The notes under the pieces are model-generated. The model was not told the DNA's origin. It worked only from the letters and a program-made list of their open reading frames with translations, and made no database searches. This document shows positions 1 through 7,143 of a stretch of 9,506 nucleotides of DNA, one piece after another. This stretch comes from JAAAPF01 sp046541805 (GTDB taxonomy: Bacteria > Pseudomonadota > Alphaproteobacteria > Geminicoccales > Geminicoccaceae), in NCBI GenBank assembly GCA_046541805.1, contig JBKHCM010000126.1, positions 1-9,506 on the forward strand, in the 5' to 3' direction. A program made the translations under genes and the position numbers. Each line of letters starts with the position of its first letter. Within the stretch, counting starts at the first letter, position 1.

Positions 1-71
1 TTTTGCACCGCGAAGACGATCAGATAGGCCGCGGCGACGGCGGCGATGAGCAGGCGGATGAGGCGGAGCAT
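1..71 (-). CDS. lapA: LapA-family inner-membrane protein, N-terminal fragment cut by window edge
   Basis: The first 23 codons are visible, reading MLRLIRLLIAAVAAAYLIVF and then AVQ, before the gene runs off base 1. This is one hydrophobic membrane segment with a basic start, as in the LapA (DUF1049, YciS) family. Those are small inner-membrane proteins that work with LapB in controlling lipopolysaccharide synthesis in Enterobacteria. A clear ribosome binding site GGAGGA lies at 87-82, ten bases upstream of the ATG. The position directly downstream of ihfB matches the widespread ihfB-lapA order, which supports the call as much as the short peptide does. A 7-bp hairpin with a 3-base loop (101-117) lies between ihfB and this gene but has no T-run, so co-transcription with ihfB is likely. 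Function in this organism is inferred from family and context. Confidence 0.75.
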   Translation of the reverse strand, partial: MLRLIRLLIAAVAAAYLIVFAVQ

Positions 72-137
72 CGTTGGGTGTTCCTCCGGTGGCCCGGTTC
101 CGCGCCCCACGGGCGCGGCGCCGCCGGGCGGTGGACG

Positions 138-434
138 TCAGTCGGCGTTGAGGAGTTCGCGCAGGTCCTTGCCGGTCTTGAAATGGGGCACCGCCTTGTC
201 GGGAACCTCGACCTCCTCACCCGTGCGCGGGTTGCGACCGGTGCGCGCCGAGCGGTGGCGTACGGAGAAGGCGCCGAAGCCTCGGAGCTCCACCCGATCG
301 CCGCGGGCGAGGGCCTCGGCGATCTCGTCGAAGACGGTGGCGACGATGCGCTCGACGTCGCGCTGCATCAGATGGGGATTGGCCTGGGCGAGGCGCTTGA
401 TGAGATCCGATTTCGTCACGTCACGACCCGACAT
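138..434 (-). CDS. ihfB: Integration host factor subunit beta
   Basis: This is a 98-residue member of the HU/IHF family, close to the usual 94 for IhfB. It would pair with IhfA to bind specific DNA sites and bend them sharply, serving recombination, replication and transcription in the nucleoid. Visible features are the N-terminal dimerisation helices (about residues 8-43), the family signature around GFGAFSVRHR and the GRNPRTGE beta-arm tip with the intercalating proline at residue 69. The C-terminus HFKTGKDLRELLN is typical of the beta subunit. The ATG at 434 adds five residues (MSGRD) before a GTG at 419 that would give the conventional V/M-TKSDLI start (93 residues). Neither has a strong ribosome binding site, so the start is open. 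It lies between rpsA and lapA, as in many Proteobacteria. IHF is also a common partner of tyrosine recombinases like the one in this window. Confidence 0.95.
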   Translation of the reverse strand: MSGRDVTKSDLIKRLAQANPHLMQRDVERIVATVFDEIAEALARGDRVELRGFGAFSVRHRSARTGRNPRTGEEVEVPDKAVPHFKTGKDLRELLNAD

Positions 435-521
435 TGCTCACGATCGCACCGCGCATGGCGGCTCAAAGGCGGTTGCCACAGCCGCTCGCGACCGTCAACG
501 GACGGTGCCCGTGAACGTCAA

Positions 522-551
522 CGGCCCGGCCGCCGTCGGGCGACCGGGCCG
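522..551 (-). terminator. GC hairpin after rpsA, possible weak terminator
   Basis: A perfect 8-bp stem (CGGCCCGG with CCGGGCCG) closes a 14-base loop, 23 bases beyond the rpsA stop in the direction of transcription. On the minus strand it is followed by TTGACGTTC rather than a proper T-run. It may attenuate or stabilise the rpsA message rather than end it, and partial read-through into ihfB is plausible. The 140-bp rpsA-ihfB gap probably also holds an ihfB promoter, but no convincing -35/-10 pair was found. Confidence 0.35.
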
Positions 552-574
552 CGAGCCGGGCGGCGGTTGCGGCG

Positions 575-2293
575 TCAGCCGTCGCCACCTTCCTCCTTCT
601 GCTTCTGGCGCAGGGCGGCGCCGAGGATGTCGCCCAAGGACGCGCCGCTGTCGGCGGAGCCGAAGTCGGCCATCGCCTTCTTCTCGTCCTCGAGCTCCAT
701 CGCCTTGATCGAGAGCACGACGCGCCGGGTGTTCTGATCGAGCGAGGTGACCATGGCGTCCACCTTCTCGCCGACGGCGAAGCGCTCGGGGCGCTGCTCG
801 GAACGGTCGCGGGCGAGCTCGCTCTTGCGAATGAAGCCGGGTGCGCCGTTGGTCTCGATCTCGAGCCCGCCCGGCGTCACCGCGGTCACCGTGCAGGTGA
901 CCCGTGCGCCGCGCTTGAGCCCGGCCGTCGCCTCCTTGAAGGGATCCTCGCTCAGCTGCTTGATGCCGAGCGAGATGCGCTCCTTGTCGACGTCGACGTC
1001 GAGCACCATGACGTTGACGTTGTCACCCTCGCTGTAGCGCTGGATGGCCTCCTCACCGCTCTCCTCCCAGGCGATGTCGGAGAGATGGACGAGGCCGTCG
1101 ACGTCGGAATCCAGGCCGACGAAGAGACCGAACTCGGTGATGTTCTTGACCGTGCCCGCGAGCGTCGAGCCGATCGGATGGCGCTCCAGGAACTCCTCCC
1201 ACGGGTTCGGCTGGACCTGCTTGAGGCCCAAGGAGATGCGGCGCTTCTCCTCGTCGACCTCGAGGACCATGACCTCGACCTCCTGGGAGGTGGAGACGAT
1301 CTTGCCCGGATGGACGTTCTTCTTCGTCCAGCTCATCTCGGAGACGTGGACCAGGCCCTCGACGCCCGGCTCCAGCTCCACGAAGGCGCCGTAGTCGGTG
1401 ATGTTGGTGACCCGACCGGTCCACTTCGTGCCCACCGGATACTTCGCCGAGACGCCCTCCCAGGGGTCGGCCTCGAGCTGCTTCATGCCGAGCGAGATCC
1501 GCTGCGTCTCGCGGTTGAAGCGGATCACCTGCACGCGCACCTGCTGGCCGACGCTCAAGACATCGGTCGGGTGCGCCACCCGCCGCCAGGAGATGTCGGT
1601 GACGTGCAAGAGCCCGTCGAGCCCGCCGAGATCGACGAAGGCGCCGTAGTCGGTGATGTTCTTGACCACGCCGTCGAGCACCTGGCCCTCCTTGAGGGTC
1701 TGCAACAGCTCGTCGCGCTGCTCCTTTCTGCTCTCCTCGAGCACCGAGCGGCGTGAGACGACGATGTTGCCGCGGCGCCGGTCCATCTTGAGGATCAAGA
1801 AGGGCTCGGGCTTGTTCAGCAGGTAGGACACGTCGCGCACCGGGCGGATGTCGACCTGGCTGCCGGGCAGAAAGGCCACGGCACCGCCGAGATCGACGGC
1901 GAAGCCACCCTTGACTCGCCCGAAGATGTGGCCGGTCACCTTGTCCTGGGCGTTGAACGCCTTTTCCAGGCGGTTCCAGCTCTCCTCGCGGCGCGCCTTG
2001 TCGCGCGACAGCACCGCCTCGCCGCTGCGGTTCTCCAACCGCTCGACGTAGACTTCCACCTGATCGCCGACGTTGACCTCGGGGGCCTGCCCGGGGGCCG
2101 CGAACTCCTTCAGCGCGACGCGGCCCTCCGCCTTGAGGCCGACGTCGACGATGGCGTCGTCGTTCTCGATGCCGACGACGGTCCCCTTAACGACCGTGCC
2201 CTCCAGCTTCTTCTTGCCGGAAAGCTGCTCGTCCAGCATGGCGGCGAAATCTTCGACCGCGGGGGCCTCCATGGCCGGGGTGGTATCGCTCAT
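575..2293 (-). CDS. rpsA: 30S ribosomal protein S1
   Basis: This 572-residue protein carries six S1 (OB-fold) RNA-binding repeats, roughly at residues 30-97, 115-182, 200-270, 285-357, 372-444 and 460-530. S1 docks mRNA on the small ribosomal subunit and melts structured leaders during initiation. Repeats 3-5 are the most canonical, each with the pattern NITDYGAFV or NITEFGLFV, then GLLHV/GLVHV, then DISW/EMSW/DIAW, and ending in RISLG.KQ. Repeats 1, 2 and 6 are more diverged, as is normal for proteobacterial S1. The tail (DFGSADSGASLGDILGAALR, then a short basic-acidic end) is of alphaproteobacterial type. The ATG at 2293 was chosen because MSDTTPAMEAP fits the family start and GGAGA lies just upstream (2302-2298). 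The 33 codons in frame before it are cmk-rpsA spacer and would overlap cmk. It sits 70 bp after cmk, the conserved order. Confidence 0.98.
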   Translation of the reverse strand: MSDTTPAMEAPAVEDFAAMLDEQLSGKKKLEGTVVKGTVVGIENDDAIVDVGLKAEGRVALKEFAAPGQAPEVNVGDQVEVYVERLENRSGEAVLSRDKARREESWNRLEKAFNAQDKVTGHIFGRVKGGFAVDLGGAVAFLPGSQVDIRPVRDVSYLLNKPEPFLILKMDRRRGNIVVSRRSVLEESRKEQRDELLQTLKEGQVLDGVVKNITDYGAFVDLGGLDGLLHVTDISWRRVAHPTDVLSVGQQVRVQVIRFNRETQRISLGMKQLEADPWEGVSAKYPVGTKWTGRVTNITDYGAFVELEPGVEGLVHVSEMSWTKKNVHPGKIVSTSQEVEVMVLEVDEEKRRISLGLKQVQPNPWEEFLERHPIGSTLAGTVKNITEFGLFVGLDSDVDGLVHLSDIAWEESGEEAIQRYSEGDNVNVMVLDVDVDKERISLGIKQLSEDPFKEATAGLKRGARVTCTVTAVTPGGLEIETNGAPGFIRKSELARDRSEQRPERFAVGEKVDAMVTSLDQNTRRVVLSIKAMELEDEKKAMADFGSADSGASLGDILGAALRQKQKEEGGDG

Positions 2294-2363
2294 ACGGTCT
2301 CCGGGCGTGCGGACCTCGGCGATCCGCGGGTGATCGGTTGCGCCAACGCCGTGGGGGCCCGGC

Positions 2364-3035
2364 TCACGGCCAGGCCCGCGCGGCGACCTCATCGATGAAG
2401 CTCCGTGCGGCGGCGACCGCGTCCTCGAACCCGAGCTCGGAGGTGTCGAGGAAAAGGGCGTCGCCCGGCACCACCAGCGGCGCCGTCGCCCGCGTCCTGT
2501 CGCGCTCGTCCCGGCGGCGGAGCTCCGCCAAAACGTCCGCCTCTATAACCTCGACGCCCTGCTCTCGCAACTGCTCGAAGCGCCGGCGGGCGCGGACCTC
2601 GGGGCTGGCGGTGACGAAGATCTTGATCGGCGCGTCGGGAAAGACCGCGCTGCCGATGTCACGGCCGGCGAGCACCGCCCCGCCGGGACGGCTGCCGAAG
2701 GCGCGCTGCAGGTCCATGAGCGCGGCCCGCACCGCCGGCATCGCCGCCACCTTCGAGGCCCGTTCGCCGGCGTCCTCGCCGCCGAGACGGGGGTCCTCGA
2801 GCACGGCGAGGTCGAGATGGCGCGCGACGTCGGCGGCGCCGTCGGGATCCGCCAAGGCCGCGCTCGGCACGGCCAAACCGACCGCGCGATAGAGCAGGCC
2901 CGTATCGAGAAAGGGGATGCCGAGATCGGCCGCGAGCCTTGCCCCGAGCGAGCTCTTGCCCGAGCTCCCCGGGCCGTCGATGGCGATCGGACAGGCGTGA
3001 TCGGCCGGCAGCGGCGAGCCTCGGCGCGCCGTCAT
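2364..3035 (-). CDS. cmk: (d)CMP kinase (cytidylate kinase)
   Basis: This 223-residue cytoplasmic enzyme phosphorylates CMP and dCMP from ATP in pyrimidine salvage and RNA turnover. Visible motifs are the P-loop GPGSSGKSS at residues 21-29, the FLDTGLLYRAVG nucleotide-monophosphate segment (about 42-53), the AGRDIGSAVFPDAPIKIFVT stretch in the core, and the lid region RRDERDRTRATAPL. It ends with DALFLDTSEL, the usual place for the last strand-helix unit. Length is normal (about 210-230). The ATG at 3035 overlaps the aroA stop as ATGA (3032-3035), a strong sign of translational coupling. A long open frame continues upstream in this frame through aroA, but that is an antisense-type shadow without family similarity. 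The following gene is rpsA, as in many Proteobacteria. Confidence 0.97.
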   Translation of the reverse strand: MTARRGSPLPADHACPIAIDGPGSSGKSSLGARLAADLGIPFLDTGLLYRAVGLAVPSAALADPDGAADVARHLDLAVLEDPRLGGEDAGERASKVAAMPAVRAALMDLQRAFGSRPGGAVLAGRDIGSAVFPDAPIKIFVTASPEVRARRRFEQLREQGVEVIEADVLAELRRRDERDRTRATAPLVVPGDALFLDTSELGFEDAVAAARSFIDEVAARAWP

Positions 3036-4354
3036 GCCGTCTCCAGGCGGGCGCCGAGCCCGGTCATCAGCTCGACGAAGCCCGGAAAGCTGGTCTCGAT
3101 CGTCTCCGCGCCGCGCACGCGGATGCCCTCGCGGGCGGTGAGGCCGAGGACGGCGAAGCTCATCGCGATGCGGTGATCGTGCTCGGCGTCGACGATCGCG
3201 CCACCCCGCGGCGGCGCGCCGTCGGTGCCGTGGACCGCGAGCCAGTCCTCGCCTTCCTCCACCTCGACGCCGGCGGCCGTGAGGCCGGCGGCCATCGCCG
3301 CCAACCGGTCGGTCTCCTTCACCCGCAGCTCGCCGACGCCGCGCAAAACGCTCCGCCCGCGGGCGAGCGCGGCCGCGACCGCCAGGATCGGATACTCGTC
3401 GATCATCGCCGGCGCGGCCTCGGCCGCGACGTCGACGGCGCGCAGCTCGCCGCTGCGCACGACGAGATCGCCCGCCGGCTCGCCGCCGAGCTCGCGCCGG
3501 TTCTCGATCGCGACGGTGGCACCCATGCGGGCGACGACGTCGAGCAAGCCGGTTCGGGTCGGGTTGAGGCCGACGCCACGAAGGCGGACCGTCGAGCCGG
3601 GGACCAACAGCGCGGCGACCAGCGGAAAGGCGGCCGACGAGGGGTCCGCGGGCACGGTGAGGTCGAGCGGTCGCAGCTCCGCCTCGCCGTCGACGGCGAC
3701 GCGGTGGCGGCCGTCGGGCAACCGCTCGCGGGTCACCGGCGCCCCCATGGCCGCGAGCATGTTCTCGGTGTGGTCGCGCGAGAGCGCCGGCTCCGTCACG
3801 GACGTGCGCCCGGGCGCGTGCAGCCCGGCGAGAAGGATCGCCGATTTGACCTGTGCGGATGCGATCGCGCTTTGCCAGTCGAGCGGCTGTAGCCGGCGCG
3901 GGCCGGTGACCACCAAGGGCAGCCGACCGCCGGCGCTGGTCGTCAAGCGCGCGCCCATCGCCGCGAGCGGCTCGCCGACGCGCGCCATCGGCCGCCGCCG
4001 CAAAGAGGCGTCGCCGGTGAGGAAGACGGGAAAGTCGTGGCCGGCGAGCACGCCCATCAACAGGCGAACACCGGTGCCCGAGTTGCCGAGATCGAGGACG
4101 TCGTCGGGCGCGTGCAGGCCGCCGACGCCGAGGCCCGTGACCTCGATCGCGCCGCCGGTGCGCGCGACGCCGACGCCGAGGGCGGCGAGCGCGCGCCGCG
4201 TGGCCTCGACGTCTGCGCCCTCGAGCAGGCCCCGGATGCGGCTGGTGCCGCAGGCGAGGGCGCCCAACAGGAGCGCGCGGTGGGAGATGGACTTGTCGCC
4301 GGGAAGGATCGCGTGACCGGAAAGCGGATGCGAAATGTGGGAGATCAGATCCAT
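3032..4354 (-). CDS. aroA: 3-phosphoshikimate 1-carboxyvinyltransferase (EPSP synthase)
   Basis: A 440-residue enzyme of the shikimate pathway that joins phosphoenolpyruvate to shikimate-3-phosphate, leading to chorismate and aromatic amino acids. Motifs seen: LPGDKSISHRALLL (residues 17-30), LGNSGTGVRLLMG (89-101), TGDASLRRRPM, SAQVKSAILLAGL, DEYPILAVAAAL with the catalytic acid, RVKETDRL and the C-terminal DHRIAMSFAVLGL. The overall sequence matches what I recall of alphaproteobacterial enzymes, including segments such as LNPTRTGL and DPSSAAFPLVAALLVPGS. At the position where the Agrobacterium CP4 enzyme has Ala100 this protein has glycine (Gly93), the residue of the ordinary glyphosate-sensitive type. 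The ATG at 4354 is chosen because MDLISHISHPLSGHAILPGDKS is a normal start; the extra 52 in-frame codons upstream run through the divergent neighbour. No clear ribosome binding site is visible. First gene of the aroA-cmk-rpsA-ihfB-lapA cluster. Confidence 0.98.
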   Translation of the reverse strand: MDLISHISHPLSGHAILPGDKSISHRALLLGALACGTSRIRGLLEGADVEATRRALAALGVGVARTGGAIEVTGLGVGGLHAPDDVLDLGNSGTGVRLLMGVLAGHDFPVFLTGDASLRRRPMARVGEPLAAMGARLTTSAGGRLPLVVTGPRRLQPLDWQSAIASAQVKSAILLAGLHAPGRTSVTEPALSRDHTENMLAAMGAPVTRERLPDGRHRVAVDGEAELRPLDLTVPADPSSAAFPLVAALLVPGSTVRLRGVGLNPTRTGLLDVVARMGATVAIENRRELGGEPAGDLVVRSGELRAVDVAAEAAPAMIDEYPILAVAAALARGRSVLRGVGELRVKETDRLAAMAAGLTAAGVEVEEGEDWLAVHGTDGAPPRGGAIVDAEHDHRIAMSFAVLGLTAREGIRVRGAETIETSFPGFVELMTGLGARLETA

Positions 4355-4395
4355 GGGAGATCGTGCGGGTTGACGGCGCGCAGGCCGCCTTTGTT

Positions 4396-4424
4396 TTGAC
4401 AGCCGCGGGCGGACGTGGCAATCG
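4396..4424 (+). promoter_or_regulatory. Possible promoter of the FYDLN zinc-ribbon gene
   Basis: The 103-bp gap between the divergent aroA and the zinc-ribbon gene must hold both promoters. On the plus strand a perfect -35 hexamer TTGACA (4396-4401) is followed, after 17 bases, by CAATCG (4419-4424), which is only a weak -10. On the minus strand TTGCCA (4421-4416) is the best -35 candidate for aroA, with no good -10. Only the TTGACA match is persuasive. Confidence 0.3.
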
Positions 4425-4457
4425 CCGCGCGTTTCGACGGCAGCGACGAGGGACGAC

Positions 4458-4784
4458 GTGGTCAAGCCGGAGTGGGGCACCAAGCGGATCTGCCAATCCT
4501 GCGGCGCCAAGTTTTACGATTTCGGCCGCTCGCCGATCGTGTGCCCGGCGTGCGGCGCCACGTTCGAGCTGGAGTCGCCGAGCCCGCGCGGGCGCCGCCA
4601 GCGGGCGGCTCCCGAGCGGGCGGCGGCGGCGGCGGCTGCCGCGCCGGCGGCGGTCGAGGAGGAAGAGGAGCTCGAGACGGTCGTCGAGGACGAGGTCGAC
4701 GAGGCCGGCTACGAGGACACCGACGACCTCGCCGAGGACGGCGATGTCGACGTCGTGCCGCCCGAGGAGGACGAGAACAGCTGA
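4458..4784 (+). CDS. TIGR02300 family (FYDLN acid) zinc-ribbon protein
   Basis: A 108-residue protein with an N-terminal zinc ribbon formed by CQSC (Cys12, Cys15) and CPAC (Cys29, Cys32), enclosing GAKFYDFGRSPIV. This is the hallmark of the FYDLN acid family, here with FYDFG in place of FYDLN. An alanine-rich linker (about residues 51-64) leads into a strongly acidic tail rich in Glu and Asp to the end. The family is small, found in alphaproteobacteria, and has no established function; the metal-binding head suggests a nucleic-acid or protein contact, but that is inference. The start is the GTG at 4458, giving VKPEWGTKRICQSC, with GAGGGAC just upstream as ribosome binding site. It is transcribed away from aroA, a neighbourhood common for this family. 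Its GC-rich repeated Ala and Glu codons look normal for the genome. Confidence 0.92.
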   Translation: MVKPEWGTKRICQSCGAKFYDFGRSPIVCPACGATFELESPSPRGRRQRAAPERAAAAAAAAPAAVEEEEELETVVEDEVDEAGYEDTDDLAEDGDVDVVPPEEDENS

Positions 4785-5388
4785 GACCCCCGTGTCCACC
4801 CCGCTTGGTTCAGGTGGCTCGCAGGGTGGCCCGGTGGCGGGCGGGAGCATCGGGTCGGCGGCCGTGCCGGGCGCGCCGGAGGACGCGGAGACAGGCGCGG
4901 GCGAGGACGCCGATGGCGTGGGGATGGGCGCAGCCGCGGGCTCGCGCGCTTCGGGAGAGTTGGGCGGCCCCGGCTTCGGCGGCGAGCTGGGGCGCGGGCG
5001 GTGGCCCTCGGTGCGCAGGCTGTCGGCGAGCATGAAGGCGTCGCCGGGATCGCGCTGGCGGCGCCGGCGCCATGCCGGCGCAAGCGTGCGAGCCGGGCGT
5101 CGAGGCCGGCGCCGCCGTCGACGACGACGCCGGCGGCGTGGCGCAGAGCGCCCAAGCCCATCCGACGAACATGGGGCGGGGGCATCTCTCCGCGGTGTCG
5201 CGTCACGTCACCCGCGCTCGAAGACCCGGCGGACCGCGAACGGAGCGGCGCTCCGGCCGGCCGGCCCCGGCGCATCACCCCCTGCTGCATCGCGGTCCGC
5301 CGGCTCGAAGGTGCACCAGTGCGCGCCGAGCGGGGCCTTGCACGGGAGCGCGAAATCGCCTAGCTCACGGTTCCGCGGCGACGTCAGT
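4785..5388. other. 604-bp stretch with no recognisable gene
   Basis: Several open frames cross this region on both strands, but none gives a recognisable protein; products are rich in Arg, Pro, Ala and Gly, as expected for shadow frames in GC-rich DNA. Hand counts of A/T by codon position show local bias that changes frame. Between about 4850 and 5036, and again between 5290 and 5354, positions divisible by 3 almost lack A/T. Between 5082 and 5160 those same positions are where A/T concentrates. On the minus strand this fits short peptide-like pieces, such as LPCKAPLGAHWCTFEP near 5310-5350 and GVVVDGGAGLDARLARLRR near 5090-5145. This could be the remains of a frameshifted minus-strand gene, or chance. 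No terminator or promoter stands out. Confidence 0.35.
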
Positions 5389-5464
5389 GGGGCCGTAGCT
5401 CAGCTGGGAGAGCGCCTGAATGGCATTCAGGAGGTCGGCGGTTCGATCCCGCTCGGCTCCACCA
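5389..5464 (+). tRNA. tRNA-Ala (anticodon GGC)
   Basis: A full 76-base cloverleaf with encoded CCA. The acceptor stem GGGGCCG pairs with CGGCTCC (one G-T pair), followed by discriminator A and CCA at 5462-5464. The D-arm is GCTC-AGCTGGGA-GAGC. The anticodon stem CCTGA/TCAGG encloses the loop ATGGCAT with anticodon GGC, which reads the alanine codons GCC and GCT. The T-arm has the usual GGTTCGATCC. It lies 14 bases upstream of tRNA-Gln, so the two are likely processed from one transcript. Confidence 0.97.
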
Positions 5465-5478
5465 GTCGCGCCGCGCGT

Positions 5479-5552
5479 TGGGGGATAGTTTAACGGTAGA
5501 ACGAGCGGCTCTGGACCGCTTAGTCCTGGTTCGAATCCAGGTCCCCCAGCCA
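5479..5552 (+). tRNA. tRNA-Gln (anticodon CTG)
   Basis: A 74-base cloverleaf with encoded CCA. The acceptor stem TGGGGGA pairs with TCCCCCA, then discriminator G and CCA (5550-5552). The D-arm is GTTT-AACGGTA-GAAC. The anticodon stem AGCGG/CCGCT encloses CTCTGGA with anticodon CTG, reading CAG. The T-arm is CCTGG-TTCGAAT-CCAGG. Its last 18 bases (5535-5552) are repeated in inverted orientation at 8447-8464, and an integrase gene starts just downstream. This marks the tRNA 3' end as an element attachment site. Confidence 0.97.
5535..5552 (+). other. Putative attachment core (att) in the tRNA-Gln 3' end
   Basis: The last 18 bases of tRNA-Gln, from the T-stem to the CCA, form the outer end of the 192-bp repeat whose other copy lies at 8273-8464. 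Tyrosine recombinases commonly use tRNA 3' ends as attB, and the recombinase gene starts 65-100 bp downstream. The true core may extend a little beyond or fall short of these 18 bases. Crossover position is inferred, not seen. Confidence 0.6.
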
Positions 5553-5726
5553 TCGCCTCCAACCCCTCGAAATCGCACGAGATCCCCACGGGCGCCGCCC
5601 ACCGGCGTGGACCACCGTGTCACACGCGTGGGCCTGCGAGGGATGCCCGCTCGTGCCCGATCATCGCTATCTGCAACGGCGGCGGCAGGGGTGGTACCTG
5701 CGTGTCAGGGTGCCGACCGAGTTGGT
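5535..5726 (+). repeat. 192-bp perfect inverted repeat, copy 1
   Basis: This segment is identical, base for base and without gaps, to the reverse complement of 8273-8464. It contains the last 18 bases of tRNA-Gln, the leader of the integrase gene and its first codons (to Leu36 counted from the GTG at 5617, plus two bases of the next codon). Identity ends abruptly on both sides: inside the tRNA at 5534/8465 (A against G) and inside the integrase at 5727/8272. The lack of any mismatch indicates a recent duplication, ongoing gene conversion, or an artefact. Confidence 0.98.
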
Positions 5727-7143
5727 GGCCATCGTGGGGCAGACCCACGTCGTGCGATCGCTGAACACCAGGGATAGCGCCACGGCGAGGGCCCAGCGGT
5801 GGCGCGCCATCGGCAAGCTGCACGAGGAGTTCGCGAGCCTCAAGAGCGGGGCCGATCGGGTCGGCGACGCGACGTCCGCAGCGGTGGCCGAGCGGCGGCA
5901 GGGGCGTTTCCCACTTTGTCACACGCGGCCGAGCCTGAAGGCGCCGCCGTCGCGCGAGCAGGGGGGTGCGCCGGAGCATGCCCCGAAGGCGGCCAAGGAG
6001 GTCGTCGCCGCCAGAACTCTGTGCGCGGACGCCCGGGCCCGAACCGGACGCACGGAGAAGCCGGCGGTTCCCGAGCCGGAGACGCTGGTGCTGCTGTCGG
6101 AGGCGTGGCTGCGCGAGGTGGCGCCGACGGTTACCAAGCAGACCGTCAGCCAGCACCGCGTCGCGCTCAGGGAGCTGTTCGACTTCGTCGGCAACGCGGC
6201 CGCCGTGGGTGACGTCGAGCGTCGCATGGCAGGGCGTTTCATCACCGAGCGCCTGCTCAACTCCGGTCGGTCACGCAAGACCGTCAACCGCCTGATCTCC
6301 TCGCTCTCCTCATTCTGGAGCTGGCTGGTCAAGCGCGGCCACGGCGACGCGAATCCCTGGCACGGCCAGTTCATGAAGCCGCAGCGCGGCGCCCCGAAGC
6401 CGAAGCGGCCCTATCGCGACGAGGAGCTGCTCCGACTGCTGCGCACCGACCCGGTGCCGTCGTTGGGCCAGGGGAGCGGTGGCGCGATCGCGGACTTGAT
6501 GCGGCTCGCGCTGATGACCGGAGCCAGGCTCAACGAGTTGTGCGAACTCCGCGTGGAGGATGTCGTCGGCGACGCCGAGGCGATCCTCATCCGCGACGGC
6601 AAGACAGTCAACGCGCGGCGCGTGCTGCCGCTGCACGCGAGCATAGCGCCCGTGATCGAACGACGGGTGCGGCAGGCGGTCGACGGCCAGCTGTTTTCGG
6701 AGCTGAAGCCCGGCGGACCGGACCTCAAGCGCTCCTGGTACATCAGCAAACGGTTCACCGAATATCGGCGGCGGGTGCTGGGACCGGACGACAGCGTGGA
6801 CTTCCACAGCTTCCGCCGGAGCTTCGCCACGTTCTTGGAACGAGCCTCGATGAGCACGCCGGAGGTGAACGCGAGCGTGATCGCCGAACTGATGGGGCAC
6901 GCGAAGCCGACCTTGGCGCTTGCCCTCTACTCCGGCGGCTTGACGCAGACACATCTCGCCAAGGCAATCGACGCGCTCGGCGTCACGATCGGAGAGGGGC
7001 TCATTTCAGCGATCGTGGAGCCAGCAGTGCGAGGGATGCTCGCGTCGGGACGGGACGCTTCGACGAGCCGGTGTTGCCGCCGGCTGCTGCGGCACTTATC
7101 AGCTGAGGACGTGGCGGCTGGCCACGAGGGCAGGGCGAGGTGA
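5653..7143 (+). CDS. Tyrosine-type site-specific recombinase (integrase)
   Basis: A 496-residue tyrosine recombinase that would cut and rejoin DNA through a 3'-phosphotyrosine at element attachment sites. The N-terminus (HRYLQRRRQGWYLRVRVP, residues 4-21, through TRDSATA) resembles the DUF6538 head of many proteobacterial island integrases. A variable linker follows, then the core-binding SAM-like domain (about 143-240) and the catalytic domain (about 243-428). The catalytic set is complete: Arg292 (GARLNEL), Lys317 (DGKTVNARR), His385 and Arg388 (FHSFRRSF), His416 (LMGHAKP) and Tyr426 (LALYSGG). The GTG at 5653 is preferred because GAGGG precedes it and the family motif starts at once; a GTG at 5617 would add 12 residues (VSHAWACEGCPL). 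It lies just downstream of tRNA-Gln, its probable target, and its stop overlaps the next start as GTGA. The 3' tail after Tyr426 (about 70 residues) is longer than usual. Confidence 0.95.
   Translation: MPDHRYLQRRRQGWYLRVRVPTELVAIVGQTHVVRSLNTRDSATARAQRWRAIGKLHEEFASLKSGADRVGDATSAAVAERRQGRFPLCHTRPSLKAPPSREQGGAPEHAPKAAKEVVAARTLCADARARTGRTEKPAVPEPETLVLLSEAWLREVAPTVTKQTVSQHRVALRELFDFVGNAAAVGDVERRMAGRFITERLLNSGRSRKTVNRLISSLSSFWSWLVKRGHGDANPWHGQFMKPQRGAPKPKRPYRDEELLRLLRTDPVPSLGQGSGGAIADLMRLALMTGARLNELCELRVEDVVGDAEAILIRDGKTVNARRVLPLHASIAPVIERRVRQAVDGQLFSELKPGGPDLKRSWYISKRFTEYRRRVLGPDDSVDFHSFRRSFATFLERASMSTPEVNASVIAELMGHAKPTLALALYSGGLTQTHLAKAIDALGVTIGEGLISAIVEPAVRGMLASGRDASTSRCCRRLLRHLSAEDVAAGHEGRAR

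Noticed and set aside
101..117. Seven-bp GC hairpin between ihfB and lapA as a terminator
   Set aside because: The stem is perfect but has no T-run on the transcribed side, and lapA has its own ribosome binding site directly after, so it was noted only in the lapA entry.
3036..5033. Very long minus-strand open frame (889 codons) upstream of and continuous with cmk
   Set aside because: It runs in another frame through the whole of aroA and is Arg/Pro-rich with no family motifs. Only its last 223 codons (2364-3035) are a gene.
4785..5493. Plus-strand frame continuing from before the zinc-ribbon gene to the end of tRNA-Ala (376 codons)
   Set aside because: It crosses the zinc-ribbon gene in the wrong frame and runs into tRNA genes; its low-complexity Gly/Arg product is a GC-rich shadow.
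5617..5927. Eleven-base direct repeat TGTCACACGCG at 5618-5628 and 5917-5927 as a possible recombinase arm site
   Set aside because: Shared 11-mers are expected by chance in 9.5 kb of GC-rich DNA, and the second copy lies in coding sequence with no further support.
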